A stretch of DNA of 64,000 nucleotides from Micromonospora sp. NBC_00389 (lineage in GTDB: Bacteria; Actinomycetota; Actinomycetes; Mycobacteriales; Micromonosporaceae). The position numbers were made by a program, and so were the translations under genes. Positions 1-8,845 of this stretch are shown in pieces (positions within the stretch are counted from its first letter, which is position 1; the number at the start of each line of letters is the position of its first letter). The notes beneath the pieces were generated by a model. That model did not search any database and was not told the DNA's origin. It was given only the letters and a program-made list of their open reading frames with translations. The stretch covers positions 5,828,001 to 5,892,000 of the forward strand of contig NZ_CP107947.1 of the NCBI RefSeq assembly GCF_036059255.1, read 5' to 3'.

Positions 1-1126
1 CGTCGCGGCGCTGCTCCCGTACCTGCTGCTGTTCAGCGGGCAGCCGGGACGGGCGGTGCGGATGTTCGACACCGGCGACGTCGACATCCCGGAGACCTGG
101 CCGACGATGCGGGCCGCGACGCAGGCCTGCCACGTGCAGTCCCTGCTGTTGTCCGGACGGCTGCACGAGGCCGAACGACTGGCTCAGTGCTACTACCAGG
201 ACGCGGTGGCCCGGGGCGTCGCGGACGCGGTCGGGCTGCTCGCCTTCTCCCGGGGCAAGTGTGCCTATCACGCCGGGCAGATGCGCCGGTCGATGCGCTG
301 GCTGCACGAGGCGCGCACCCTCGCCGCCAACACCCTGTTCCCGATCCGGGACTACGTGCTGTCGGCCAACGCCTACGTGGCGGCGCAGTTGGGTGAGCTG
401 GCCGAGAGCAGACGACTGCTGCGGCAGCTCATCGACGACCGTGCCGACGGCGACGGGAACTCCGGCGGCCTGGTGGCCATCGACGCCGAGCTGACCACGG
501 CCTGGCTGACCGCCGCCGAGGGACGGCCGGCCACGGCCACCGCCATGCTGCGCGAGCTGCACGGGCGGGCTGAGCAGGCGACGACGGTCACGGTCGAGTG
601 CCTGCACCTGCTCTCCCGCCTGGAGCCCAGCGTCGCGACCGCTGAGCAACTGGCCAAGGCCACGGCCGACTGTGACAGTCCGCTGTTCGAACTGTGGTCC
701 GACTACGCCCACGCGCTCGCCGGCGACGACCCGGCGGCGCTGGAACGGGTCGGCACCGCGCTGGAGGCCAGTGGATACCTGACGCTCGGCTTGGAGGCGG
801 TGGTCGCCGCCGAGGCGGCGTGCGGGCGCCGCGGCGACCAACGCCGGGCGAACCTGCTGGCCCGTCGGGCGGATCTGCTACGGGAACGGTGCGACGGATA
901 CTGGCCGCCCCTGAGCCCTCGGCCAACGGACCGGGACGGGCTGACTCCGCGGGAACGGCAGATCTGCGAACTGGCCTCGACCGGGCACGACAACGCGGCG
1001 ATCGCGGCGGAGTTGGTGTTGTCGGTGCGGACCGTGGAGAACCATCTTCAGCGGGCGTACGTCAAGCTCGGCGTGCGGGGCCGGAACGGACTGACCAAGG
1101 CGATCGACGCACGGCAGGCCGGTTGA
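1..1126 (+). CDS. LuxR-family transcriptional regulator, C-terminal part (5' partial)
   Basis: The reading frame is open from the first bases of the window, so the true start lies outside it. About 375 residues are visible. The first 290 are helix-rich and alanine/leucine-rich, like the TPR-type sensory part of large LAL/MalT regulators. The last 60 form a LuxR/GerE helix-turn-helix: LTPRERQICELA, then IAAELVLSVRTVENHLQRAYVKLGV. The gene is therefore probably a DNA-binding transcription activator of the LAL type. Any N-terminal AAA ATPase domain cannot be judged. An internal GTG at 56 is possible but unnecessary. It converges on the next gene, with a hairpin between them. Confidence 0.85.
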   Translation, partial: VAALLPYLLLFSGQPGRAVRMFDTGDVDIPETWPTMRAATQACHVQSLLLSGRLHEAERLAQCYYQDAVARGVADAVGLLAFSRGKCAYHAGQMRRSMRWLHEARTLAANTLFPIRDYVLSANAYVAAQLGELAESRRLLRQLIDDRADGDGNSGGLVAIDAELTTAWLTAAEGRPATATAMLRELHGRAEQATTVTVECLHLLSRLEPSVATAEQLAKATADCDSPLFELWSDYAHALAGDDPAALERVGTALEASGYLTLGLEAVVAAEAACGRRGDQRRANLLARRADLLRERCDGYWPPLSPRPTDRDGLTPRERQICELASTGHDNAAIAAELVLSVRTVENHLQRAYVKLGVRGRNGLTKAIDARQAG

Positions 1127-1164
1127 GGGCGGCTGCGACCGCACGGCACCCGTCCAGCATCCGG

Positions 1165-1188
1165 TGACCCGGCGCCATGGCCGGGTCA
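1165..1188. terminator. Bidirectional hairpin terminator
   Basis: A perfect 9-bp stem (TGACCCGGC / GCCGGGTCA) with a 6-nt loop lies between the convergent LuxR gene and the DUF6223-like gene. There is no U tract, as is common in actinomycetes. Its right arm runs into a 17-bp tandem repeat. Confidence 0.55.
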
Positions 1189-1214
1189 GCCGGTGCGCCG
1201 GGTCAGCCGGTGCG
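1181..1214. repeat. 17-bp tandem duplication over a stop codon
   Basis: The unit CCGGGTCAGCCGGTGCG occurs at 1181-1197 and again at 1198-1214, without mismatch. The second copy carries the stop codon and last codons of the minus-strand membrane-protein gene, so the duplication sits just past its 3' end. Confidence 0.8.
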
Positions 1215-1646
1215 CCGGGAGCGGGCCAGAGCCAGCCCACCGAGGACCATGGCGATCAGCCCCACCACCAGGGCCACGTAGGCCCCGCCTCGCCCGTTGC
1301 CGGTGCCGATGCCGCTGTCGGAGGTGGCCACCACCAGCCCGCCGAGGGCCAGGCCGATCAGCCCTCCGGCCAGGGCCATGGTGGCCCCGAGGAGCCCGTT
1401 GCTGGTGCCGATACGACCGGTGGGGCGGGCCAGCGCCAGCCCACCGATGATCGCGCCGGCCAGCCCCAGCACGGCGGCCACGCTTGCCCCGAGTCGCCCG
1501 GCGCTCATGGCGTAGACATCGGCGGCGGTCGGCTGGGCCGAGACGTTCGCTACCGCCGGTGCGGCGAACCCGAAACCTCCGAGCAGGACGGCTCCGGCCA
1601 CGGTGAGTACACGTCGGACTGACGTCAGGGCTCCCGGTGGGTTCAT
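1203..1646 (-). CDS. DUF6223-like small membrane protein
   Basis: The 147-residue protein starts with a signal-like segment (basic N-terminus, VLTVAGAVLLGGFGFAAPAVA). Three strongly hydrophobic segments follow (about 48-72, 84-107, 120-142), separated by short glycine-rich loops. The repeating GLALARPTGR / GLALARSRR pattern suggests internally duplicated hairpins. I assign it to the DUF6223-type family by overall look only; no function is known. GGAGAG sits just upstream of the ATG at 1646. The gene is monocistronic and convergent with the LuxR gene. Confidence 0.7.
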   Translation of the reverse strand: MNPPGALTSVRRVLTVAGAVLLGGFGFAAPAVANVSAQPTAADVYAMSAGRLGASVAAVLGLAGAIIGGLALARPTGRIGTSNGLLGATMALAGGLIGLALGGLVVATSDSGIGTGNGRGGAYVALVVGLIAMVLGGLALARSRRTG

Positions 1647-1863
1647 GTTCTCTCCAAATTCGTGCGGCTGCCTGCCGAGGTTTCGGATGCCGCCTGATCA
1701 TGTCGCCGGGCGCACCGCCAGTCGTCCAGCAGATGCAGGCAATTCGCGCTGCCGCCGATGACGCACCCGACTACTGCGGACGCCGCAGGCGCCGGGAAGG
1801 TACTGCGTTCGCGGTAGACAGCCGCTCGTCCGTGAGCAGGAGTCGCCAGCAGCGACATCGGAC

Positions 1864-1869
1864 TAAGGT
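1864..1869 (+). promoter_or_regulatory. Leaderless -10 box for the histidine kinase
   Basis: TAAGGT ends 6 nt before the ATG at 1876. This places the transcription start at or next to the start codon, so the mRNA is probably leaderless. Confidence 0.5.
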
Positions 1870-1875
1870 GCGGCC

Positions 1876-3006
1876 ATGAGCACAGGACGGTCCGGCGATC
1901 GGGCCGCTGTCACCGATTGGGCGATCGCCGTTTGCGTGGCAGCGGTGCTGGTGGTCGCCGGGCTGTCCGAGAACCACTCCACCACGGACCTTGACCTACT
2001 CGGCTACGTACTGTTGGTGGCCGGTGGGCTGGCTCTGGTCGCGCGCCGCCGGGCTCCGGTTCCCGTCCTGGCCGTCACCGGGCTGTGCGCGGTGGGTTAC
2101 CAGGCGGTCGGTTTTGACGTGCCCGCCGTCGCGTTCCTGTTCGCGGTGTACGCCGCCGTACGGGCGGGCCACCGCGTCAGCACGGTCCTAGCGGCGGTGC
2201 TGATGCTGGCCGCTCTCCCGGTCGCGGCCCTCGCCCTGCCGCAGGACATGTCCGTGGCCGAGGCGCTCGCTCGCGCCCGGGGTGCCCTGGAGGTGGCCTG
2301 GCTGGTCGCCGCCGGTGCCGCGGGTGAAGCGCTGCGGCAGGCCGAGCGGCGGGCGGACGAAGCCGAGCGCACCCGGGAGGAGACCGCGCGCCGCCGCGCT
2401 GACGAGGAGCGGCTGCACATCGCGCGGGAGTTGCACGACTCGCTCACCCACCAGATCTCGATCATCAAGGTGCAGGCCGAGGTGGCTGTCCACCTGGCCC
2501 GCAAACGGGGTGAAGAGGTGCCGGAGGCGCTGTTGGCGATCCGGGAGGCCGGTCGCGAGGCGACCCGGGAGCTGCGAGCGACCCTGGAGGCGCTGCGCGA
2601 CGACGACACGACCCCGCCGCATGGGCTCGACCATCTCCCGGAACTGGTGGAACGGGCCCGGCTGACCGGCCTGGACGCGACGTTGACGATCGGAGGGCAA
2701 CGCCACGAGGTGCCGGCCGCGGTGGACCGGACCGCGTACCGGATCGTTCAGGAGTCCCTCACCAACATCGCCCGTCACGCGGCCGCCGCGACGGCGTCGG
2801 TCCGGATCGACTACCGTCCGGACGCCCTCGCGATCCGAGTCGACGACGACGGCGAGGCCACGCCGGACACCGCCCCGATGCCTGGCGTCGGGCTGCTCGG
2901 GATGCGCGAGCGAGTCACCGCCCTCGGCGGTCGCCTGCGGGCGGAGCCGCGCAACGGGGGCGGCTTCACCGTCCACGCCGAACTCCCCGTGGGCCGCACG
3001 TCATGA
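1876..3006 (+). CDS. NarL/DesK-type sensor histidine kinase
   Basis: This is a 376-residue membrane kinase. Residues 12-150 hold about five transmembrane segments with very short loops, so the signal is probably sensed in or at the membrane. A charged coiled-coil linker (150-180) leads to a HisKA_3 dimerisation domain with the phospho-accepting His187 in ARELHDSLTHQ. The C-terminal HATPase has the N-box (NIARHAA) and the GVGLLGMRERV glycine box. The next gene is its cognate response regulator and overlaps it by 4 bp (ATGA), so the two are translationally coupled. The signal is unknown. Confidence 0.93.
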   Translation: MSTGRSGDRAAVTDWAIAVCVAAVLVVAGLSENHSTTDLDLLGYVLLVAGGLALVARRRAPVPVLAVTGLCAVGYQAVGFDVPAVAFLFAVYAAVRAGHRVSTVLAAVLMLAALPVAALALPQDMSVAEALARARGALEVAWLVAAGAAGEALRQAERRADEAERTREETARRRADEERLHIARELHDSLTHQISIIKVQAEVAVHLARKRGEEVPEALLAIREAGREATRELRATLEALRDDDTTPPHGLDHLPELVERARLTGLDATLTIGGQRHEVPAAVDRTAYRIVQESLTNIARHAAAATASVRIDYRPDALAIRVDDDGEATPDTAPMPGVGLLGMRERVTALGGRLRAEPRNGGGFTVHAELPVGRTS

Positions 3007-3665
3007 TCCGCGTACTGCTGGTCGACGATCAGCCGCTGCTGCGCAGCGGCTTCCGCGCGCTCCTCGACGTCGAAGACGACATCGAGGTGGTGGCCGAGGC
3101 CGCCGACGGCAGGGAGGGCCTGGTTCTCGCCAGGGAACACCTGCCCGACATCGCGCTCATCGATATCCAGATGCCGGTCATGGACGGCATCGAGGCGACC
3201 CGGCGGATCGCCGCGGACCCGACCCTGGCCCGGGTGCACGTCGTCATCCTGACCAACTACGGCCTCGACGAACACGTTTTCCACGCGCTGCGCGCCGGCG
3301 CCGCCGGGTTCCTGGTCAAGGACATCGAGCCGGCGGACTTTCTGCACGCCATCCGGGTCGCCGCGCGCGGCGACGCGCTGCTCGCCCCGTCGATCACCCG
3401 CAAGCTGATCAACCGGTACGTCACCGAGCCGCTCCACACCGGCGTCGGCACGACGCTGAAGGGGCTGACCACCCGCGAACGCGAGACCGTCGCCCTCCTC
3501 GCGCAGGGCCTGTCCAACGACCAGATCGCCGAACGCATGGTGATCAGCCCGATGACCGCCAAGACCCACATCAACCGGGCGATGACCAAGCTCCATGCCC
3601 GTGACCGCGCCCAACTCGTGGTCCTCGCCTACGAATCCGGCCTGGTGGTCCCGCGCAACCGCTGA
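3003..3665 (+). CDS. NarL-family response regulator
   Basis: The protein has 220 residues. The N-terminal receiver has acidic residues Asp8/Asp9, the phospho-acceptor Asp54 (LIDIQMP), a switch Thr in ILTNYG and the conserved Lys in FLVKD. The C-terminal LuxR/GerE helix-turn-helix is LTTRERETVALLAQGLSNDQIAERMVISPMTAKTH (in part). It overlaps the kinase gene by 4 bp and should be phosphorylated by it. Its target genes are not evident from the neighbourhood. Confidence 0.95.
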   Translation: MIRVLLVDDQPLLRSGFRALLDVEDDIEVVAEAADGREGLVLAREHLPDIALIDIQMPVMDGIEATRRIAADPTLARVHVVILTNYGLDEHVFHALRAGAAGFLVKDIEPADFLHAIRVAARGDALLAPSITRKLINRYVTEPLHTGVGTTLKGLTTRERETVALLAQGLSNDQIAERMVISPMTAKTHINRAMTKLHARDRAQLVVLAYESGLVVPRNR

Positions 3666-3690
3666 CGCCCGCCGACCTCGGTGGTGGCGC

Positions 3691-4062
3691 TCAGCGGGTC
3701 TTCTTCGTTGCCCGCTTGCGAGGCGGCGTCAGCAGGTCGGCGATTGCCGCGATCGCGGAGGGCACAAGGCGGTAGTACGCCCAGACGCCGCGCTTCTCGC
3801 GCTCGAGCAGGCCGGCCTCGGTGAGGATCCGAAGGTGATGACTCACGGTCGGTTGGGAGAGGCCAAGCGGCGCGGTGAGGTCAGTCACGGACGCCTCGCC
3901 CTGCGGAGCGGCCTGGATCAGACTGAGCAGTCGCAGCCGGGCCGGATCGGCGAATGCCTTCAGCACTCCCGCGAGCCGCTCGGCATCGGCGCGTTTGATC
4001 GGCTCGCCGGCCAGCGGCGAGATTGCAGGCATACCAGTTTTCGCAGCTCCCACGTCTTCCAT
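3691..4062 (-). CDS. ArsR-family transcriptional regulator
   Basis: A winged-helix ArsR repressor of about 123 residues. It has the family opening LKAFADPARLRLLSLI, the recognition helix LGLSQPTVSHHLRILTEAGLL and the wing KRGVWAYYRL. No CxC metal-binding pair is visible in the recognition helix, so the effector may not be a classical thiophilic metal. I chose ATG 4062; ATG 4032 is an alternative that removes ten residues. It starts 16 nt after the MHYT-protein stop and is probably cotranscribed with it. A longer open frame upstream is a GC-rich overlap and is not used. Confidence 0.85.
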   Translation of the reverse strand: MEDVGAAKTGMPAISPLAGEPIKRADAERLAGVLKAFADPARLRLLSLIQAAPQGEASVTDLTAPLGLSQPTVSHHLRILTEAGLLEREKRGVWAYYRLVPSAIAAIADLLTPPRKRATKKTR

Positions 4063-4078
4063 CGTTTCACAGTCGGCG

Positions 4079-4972
4079 TCAGCGGGGCGGCATCTCCCGC
4101 CGGGACGGGAACGGCGTGCCGGGCTGACCGAGAGTGGATCGGGCGCGCAGCCCGACCGGGTCCGGGGCGGCGGTGGGTGGCGCGACAGCCGACTCCGGGG
4201 CCCGCCGGGCGTCCAGGTACGCGGCGGCGGCCCGGTCGTCGTCGGTCGGCGCGGCGAGCAGGGCGTAGAGCAGACCAACCACGCCGAAGATCACCGCCAA
4301 CACGATTGGCACCAGCAGGTTGCCCATCCCGGTGCCGGCCACATCGGTCACGCCACCCTCAGCCTCGTGCTGGTGCACCGAGAGGGCGCTCATGCCGGTG
4401 AAGTGCATGCCGTTCACGGCGACGCCCATGACCAGCGCGGAAGCGAAGATCGCCAGTGGTCGGCGGACGGTCATGGCGAGCCACAGTGCGACGGTGGCCG
4501 CCACTACCGCGATCACCACCGAGAGCGCGACCCGGGTGGTGTCGTAGCCGAGGCTGCCGTTCAGGCGCATCGCCGCCATTCCGGTGTAGTGCATGGCGGC
4601 CACGCCGGCACCGGTGAAGATGCCGCCGGCGACCAGCCGTACCGGGTTCAGCCGGCCGGTGCCCACGATGGCCAGACCGATGCCGACCGCCACCACGGCG
4701 ATGACCGTACTGGCCGCGGTGAGCGGTACGTCGTACCGGATCCGGGTGCCGTCGACGGCGAAGCCGAGCATGGCCATGAAGTGCATCGCCCAGATGGCGG
4801 TGCCGCCGATGGCCCAGGCGGCCAGCAGCCCCCACCAGGCACGCTGGCCGGCGGTTCCGGCCGTACGGATACGCCCGGCGCAGATGAGCCCGAGGACCGA
4901 ACCGAGGACGGACAGCGCGTAGCTCAGCGCGGGTGTGATCCACCCGTACTCAAAGTGATTGATCTCCGCCAC
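4079..4972 (-). CDS. MHYT-domain integral membrane sensor protein
   Basis: The 297-residue protein has seven hydrophobic segments. The MHYT signature is repeated three times, as MHFMAML, MHYTGMA and MHFTGMS, each at a predicted membrane edge. MHYT modules are thought to bind a metal (copper) and sense a diatomic gas. Unlike many family members, this one carries no GGDEF/EAL output domain, only a proline-rich cytoplasmic tail of about 55 residues. GTG 4972 was chosen because GGGGAGAAGG lies 5 nt upstream. The ArsR gene directly downstream may provide regulation. Confidence 0.85.
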   Translation of the reverse strand: MAEINHFEYGWITPALSYALSVLGSVLGLICAGRIRTAGTAGQRAWWGLLAAWAIGGTAIWAMHFMAMLGFAVDGTRIRYDVPLTAASTVIAVVAVGIGLAIVGTGRLNPVRLVAGGIFTGAGVAAMHYTGMAAMRLNGSLGYDTTRVALSVVIAVVAATVALWLAMTVRRPLAIFASALVMGVAVNGMHFTGMSALSVHQHEAEGGVTDVAGTGMGNLLVPIVLAVIFGVVGLLYALLAAPTDDDRAAAAYLDARRAPESAVAPPTAAPDPVGLRARSTLGQPGTPFPSRREMPPR

Positions 4973-5047
4973 GGCGGCCTTCTCCCCATTCGTTACCGGC
5001 GCGTACGGAAGCGCCCGGGCAATGATCGGGGGTGCCCGGAGCAGGCG

Positions 5048-5084
5048 CAACAGCGCCCCGGGCCCAATTCGGGGGGTGCTGTTG
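5048..5084 (-). terminator. Hairpin downstream of helY
   Basis: CAACAGC pairs with GCTGTTG and is extended by a C-run facing a G-run around an 11-nt loop. It lies between the helY stop and the MHYT gene, both on the minus strand, so it probably ends the helY transcript. Confidence 0.5.
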
Positions 5085-5136
5085 CGGTGACCGTGTGATG
5101 CGTCGATTGCTCAGCGGCGATGACCGAAAGTGATGA

Positions 5137-7938
5137 TCAGGCGGAGGTGTGGTAGGCCAGCACGCCCCGGTTGATGGCCGAAATCGCCTGCCGGGCGGTG
5201 GAGCGCAGCTCCGGCGACGCGCCGCCGGAGTCGGCAAGTTGACCGAGGAGATCGACCACCTGCCGCGCCCACCGGACGAAGTCACCGGCCGGCATCTCGC
5301 CGTCGATCTCGTGACCGCTGCCGAGCACCTTGGCCAGTGCTTCGCCTCGGGCCCACCGGAAGACCGGCCAGGCGAAGCCGAGATCGGGCTCCCGGGTCGC
5401 GGTCAGGCCGCGCGCCGCCTCGTCGGCCTCGATCTCGCCCCACAGCTTCAGCGTCTCGTCCACCGCGTCGGCCACCGGCCCGCGGGGCAGCGACGCCCGC
5501 TCGTCGACGTCGCGGCGCGCCTCGAAGACCACCACGGACACCGCGGCGGCCAGCTCGGCCGGGGTGAGCCCGTCCCACACGCCACGGCGCAGGCACTCGG
5601 CGACCAGCAGATCCGCCTCGGTCCAGATCCGGCCGAGCATCCGACCGGCGTCGGTGACCGCGCCGTCGCGGGCGAGGTAGCCGCGCTCGGTCAGCAGGGC
5701 GACGATCCGGTCGAAGGTCCGGGCCAACGAGCCCGTACGCCCGGAGACCCGCTCGCGCAACTCCTCGGTGTCGCGCTCCAGGCGCCGGCGCCGCTCCGCC
5801 CAGCGGGCGTGCTCCTCCCGCTCCGGGCAGGCGTGACAGGGGTGGTTGCGCAGCTCGGTGCGGAGCTGGGTGAGCCGGTGGTCCTCGCCGGTCACCTGCC
5901 GGGAGCGGCCACCGCGTCGGCCGCCGTGCCGGTCCAGGCCGGTGCCGCTGACCTCGGCGGCGAGATCGCGCCGGGCGCCCGGCGAGCGGTGGTTGAAGTG
6001 CTTGGGCACCCGGATCCGGGCCAGCACCTCGGCCGGGGTGGTGAAGTCGCCGGGGCTGACCCGCCCGGCCCAACGGTCCTGGGTGAGCACCAGGGGCCGG
6101 GGCTCGCCGAACCCGCCGGTCGCCGGGTCCAGCACAACGGCCAGCCCGGCCCGCCGGCCCGACGGCACCCGGATCACGTCACCGATCCGCAGCCGCTCCA
6201 GAGACGCCACCGCGGCGGCCTTGCGCTGGGACTGCCCCTGCCGGGCGATGGCCTTCTCCCGGTCGGCGATCGCCACCCGCAGCGCGAAGTACTCGTCGAA
6301 TTCGCCGTGGTGGCAGGCGGCCTCCGCGCCGTACGCCTCGATGGTCTCGGTGTTGCGCTGCACCTGCCGCGCCAGGCCGACCACCGACCGGTCCGCCTGG
6401 AACTGGGCGAACGAGGACTCCAGCAGGGCTCGGGCCGGCTCCGCCCCGACCGTGCCGACCAGGTTCACCGCCATGTTGTACGAGGGCCGGAAGCTGGAGC
6501 GCAGCGGGTAGGTGCGAGTGGAGGCGAGCCCGGCCACGTGCCGCGGGTCGGTCTCCGGGGACCACACCACCACGGCGTGCCCCTCGACGTCGATGCCGCG
6601 CCGGCCGGCCCGCCCGGTGAGCTGGGTGTACTCCCCCGGGGTCAGGTCGACGTGTGCCTCGCCGTTGTACTTGACCAGCCGCTCCAGGACCACGCAGCGG
6701 GCCGGCATGTTGATGCCCAGCGCGAGGGTCTCGGTGGCGAAGACCGCCTTGACCAGGCCCCGGACGAACAGCTCCTCGACGATCTCCTTGAACACCGGCA
6801 GCATGCCGGCGTGGTGGGCGGCCAGGCCGCGCTCCAACCCGTCGAGCCACTCCCAGTAGCCCAGCACCGACAGGTCCTCGCCGGGGATGGCGGTGACCCG
6901 GGACTCGACCACCCGGCGGATCTCGGCCCGCTCCTCGGGCGAGGTGAGCCGCAGCCCGGCGGCGAGGCACTGCTGCACCGCGGCGGCGCAGCCGGCCCGG
7001 CTGAAGATGAACAGGATCGCCGGCAGCAGACCTTCACGGTCGAGTCGGTCGACGATGTCCGGGCGCATCGGGCCACGCCAGCGCGGGCCGCGCCGGCCGG
7101 CGCCGGGTCCGGCGCTGCGCCCCTCCCCCAGCTCCAGGCGGCGGACGGTGTCGCGGGTGTAGCGCAGCAGCTCCGGGTGCACGTCGTGCTTGCGGGCGGC
7201 GTCGGCGTCGTGGAACAGGTCGAACATCCGCTTGCCGACCAGCATGTGCTGCCACAGCGGCACCGGCCGGTGCTCGCTGACCACCACGGCGGTCTCGCCG
7301 CGCACGGTGACCAGCCAGTCGGCGAACTCCTCGGCGTTGGAGACGGTCGCCGACAGCGAAACCAGGGTGACCGAGGCGGGCAGGTGGATGATCACCTCTT
7401 CCCACACCCCGCCGCGGAACCGGTCGGCGAGGTAGTGCACCTCGTCCATCACCACGTAGGCCAGCCCCTGCAGGGTGCTGGAGCCCGCGTAGAGCATGTT
7501 GCGCAGCACCTCGGTGGTCATCACCACCACCGGCGCGTCGCCGTTGATCGCGTTGTCGCCGGTGAGCAGACCGACCTGCGCGGCGCCGTACCGGGCGACC
7601 AGGTCGTGGTACTTCTGGTTGGACAGCGCCTTGATCGGCGTGGTGTAGAAGCACTTGCGCCGGACCGGTGGGGTCGCCGGATCGTCGGACGCCGCCGGGT
7701 CGCCGGGCCGCCCGCGCAGCGCCAGGTGTACGGCGAACTCCCCGACCACGGTCTTGCCGGCTCCGGTGGGGGCGCACACCAGCACCCCGCTGCCCCGCTC
7801 CAGGGACTGACACGCCTCCCGCTGGAAGTCGTCGAGGTCGAACCCCAGGTCAAGGGCGAACTCGTCCAGCGCCGGAAACTCTGAGGCCTGTGCGGCCCGG
7901 CGGCGCGCCGCGACGTACCGCTCGGCGGGGCTCGACAT
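5137..7938 (-). CDS. helY: HelY, Ski2/Mtr4-like DEVH-box RNA helicase
   Basis: This 933-residue superfamily 2 helicase has Walker A APTGAGKT (56-63), motif Ia (PIKALSNQKY), DEVH at 165-168, SAT (LVSLSATVSNAEEF) and the motif VI run QLTGRAGRRGID. A Ski2-type C-terminal helical and arch region follows, with a CxxC...C element (HPCHACPE). It matches mycobacterial HelY in length and in position beside tatC/tatA/pafCB. An ATP-driven role in RNA unwinding or turnover is the expected function. TAATCT sits 7 nt before the ATG, indicating a leaderless message. A long antisense open frame is only a GC shadow. Confidence 0.95.
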   Translation of the reverse strand: MSSPAERYVAARRRAAQASEFPALDEFALDLGFDLDDFQREACQSLERGSGVLVCAPTGAGKTVVGEFAVHLALRGRPGDPAASDDPATPPVRRKCFYTTPIKALSNQKYHDLVARYGAAQVGLLTGDNAINGDAPVVVMTTEVLRNMLYAGSSTLQGLAYVVMDEVHYLADRFRGGVWEEVIIHLPASVTLVSLSATVSNAEEFADWLVTVRGETAVVVSEHRPVPLWQHMLVGKRMFDLFHDADAARKHDVHPELLRYTRDTVRRLELGEGRSAGPGAGRRGPRWRGPMRPDIVDRLDREGLLPAILFIFSRAGCAAAVQQCLAAGLRLTSPEERAEIRRVVESRVTAIPGEDLSVLGYWEWLDGLERGLAAHHAGMLPVFKEIVEELFVRGLVKAVFATETLALGINMPARCVVLERLVKYNGEAHVDLTPGEYTQLTGRAGRRGIDVEGHAVVVWSPETDPRHVAGLASTRTYPLRSSFRPSYNMAVNLVGTVGAEPARALLESSFAQFQADRSVVGLARQVQRNTETIEAYGAEAACHHGEFDEYFALRVAIADREKAIARQGQSQRKAAAVASLERLRIGDVIRVPSGRRAGLAVVLDPATGGFGEPRPLVLTQDRWAGRVSPGDFTTPAEVLARIRVPKHFNHRSPGARRDLAAEVSGTGLDRHGGRRGGRSRQVTGEDHRLTQLRTELRNHPCHACPEREEHARWAERRRRLERDTEELRERVSGRTGSLARTFDRIVALLTERGYLARDGAVTDAGRMLGRIWTEADLLVAECLRRGVWDGLTPAELAAAVSVVVFEARRDVDERASLPRGPVADAVDETLKLWGEIEADEAARGLTATREPDLGFAWPVFRWARGEALAKVLGSGHEIDGEMPAGDFVRWARQVVDLLGQLADSGGASPELRSTARQAISAINRGVLAYHTSA

Positions 7939-8024
7939 GGTTCCAAGATTAGTGCGTGCCGGGACAGGACACCCGACAAGGCCGTCTGGAGGCGCCGCCG
8001 GGGGCGGTCGGTAGGGTGCACGGC
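7939..8024. promoter_or_regulatory. Divergent leaderless promoters, helY / HAD
   Basis: In 86 bp there are two outward -10 boxes. TAATCT on the minus strand (7946-7951) is 7 nt from the helY ATG. TAGGGT on the plus strand (8012-8017) is 7 nt from the HAD GTG. Confidence 0.5.
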
Positions 8025-8795
8025 GTGCCGGACCATGCCGAACCGCCCCTGACTCGTCCGCCGGGCAGCGCCGAAGACGCCGCCGCCCCCCGGGCGTCCC
8101 GACGGCCCGTCAAGGCGGTGCTCTTTGACTTCCACGGCACCCTGGCGCAGGTGGAGGAGCCCCGGCAGTGGGTGCTGTCGGCCGCGGCGGCGTGCGGGGT
8201 CACCCTGGATCGGGTCCGGGCCACCTCGCTGGCCGACCGGCTGTTGACCGCCGGGCGGGCGGGCGGCCCACTGCCGGCCCGGGTGCCGCCACGGCTGGCC
8301 GAGCTGTGGTCCGACCGGGATCTCTACGAGCACGCCCACCGGGGCGCGTACACGGGGCTGGCCGAGACCGTCGACGCGGGCATCGAGGGGTTCGCCGACG
8401 CCCTGTACGAGCGACTGCTGATCGCCGAGGGCTGGGTGCCGTACCCGGACACCGCCCCCACCCTGAGCGCGCTGCGCGACGCTGGCGTGCGGGTGGGGGT
8501 GGTCAGCAACATCGGCTTCGACCTGCGGCCGCACTTCGACGCCTGGGGCTTGACCGGGCTGGTGGACGCGTTCGTGCTCTCGTACGAGGTGGGGCGGTGC
8601 AAGCCCGATCCGGCGATCTTCCTGCGCGCCTGCGGGATGCTCGGCGTCGACCCGGAGCAGACGCTGATGGTCGGTGACTCGCCGGCGGACGCGGGCGCGG
8701 TGGCCGCCGGCTGCGCGGTGCTGGTGCTGCCGGCCGCCGACCCCGGCCGGGAGAACGGGCTGGGCGCCGTGCTGGACCTGGCCCTGACGGCCTGA
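8025..8795 (+). CDS. HAD-superfamily hydrolase with variant catalytic motif
   Basis: The protein has about 256 residues. HAD motif I reads VLFDFHGTLA: the nucleophile Asp is present, but the usual second Asp (D+2) is His. Motif II is GVVSNIGFD, the Lys lies in RCKPDPAIF, and motif IV is MVGDSPADAGA. A helical cap domain lies between motifs I and II. The D+2 change is seen in dehalogenase-like and other non-phosphatase branches, so a simple phosphatase assignment is unsafe. GTG 8025 was chosen for the leaderless -10 box and because conserved sequence begins soon after. It converges on the LysR gene. Confidence 0.85.
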   Translation: MPDHAEPPLTRPPGSAEDAAAPRASRRPVKAVLFDFHGTLAQVEEPRQWVLSAAAACGVTLDRVRATSLADRLLTAGRAGGPLPARVPPRLAELWSDRDLYEHAHRGAYTGLAETVDAGIEGFADALYERLLIAEGWVPYPDTAPTLSALRDAGVRVGVVSNIGFDLRPHFDAWGLTGLVDAFVLSYEVGRCKPDPAIFLRACGMLGVDPEQTLMVGDSPADAGAVAAGCAVLVLPAADPGRENGLGAVLDLALTA

Positions 8796-8845
8796 GCGCG
8801 CCTGATCGGCCCGGGCTCGCCGGGTCATCACACCAGGCGGTGCGG

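Noticed and set aside
5149..7884. A 911-codon open frame antisense to helY
   Set aside because: It mirrors the helY gene in a GC-rich genome, has low-complexity Arg/Gly/His/Pro composition, and no domain or good start. helY itself has all helicase motifs.
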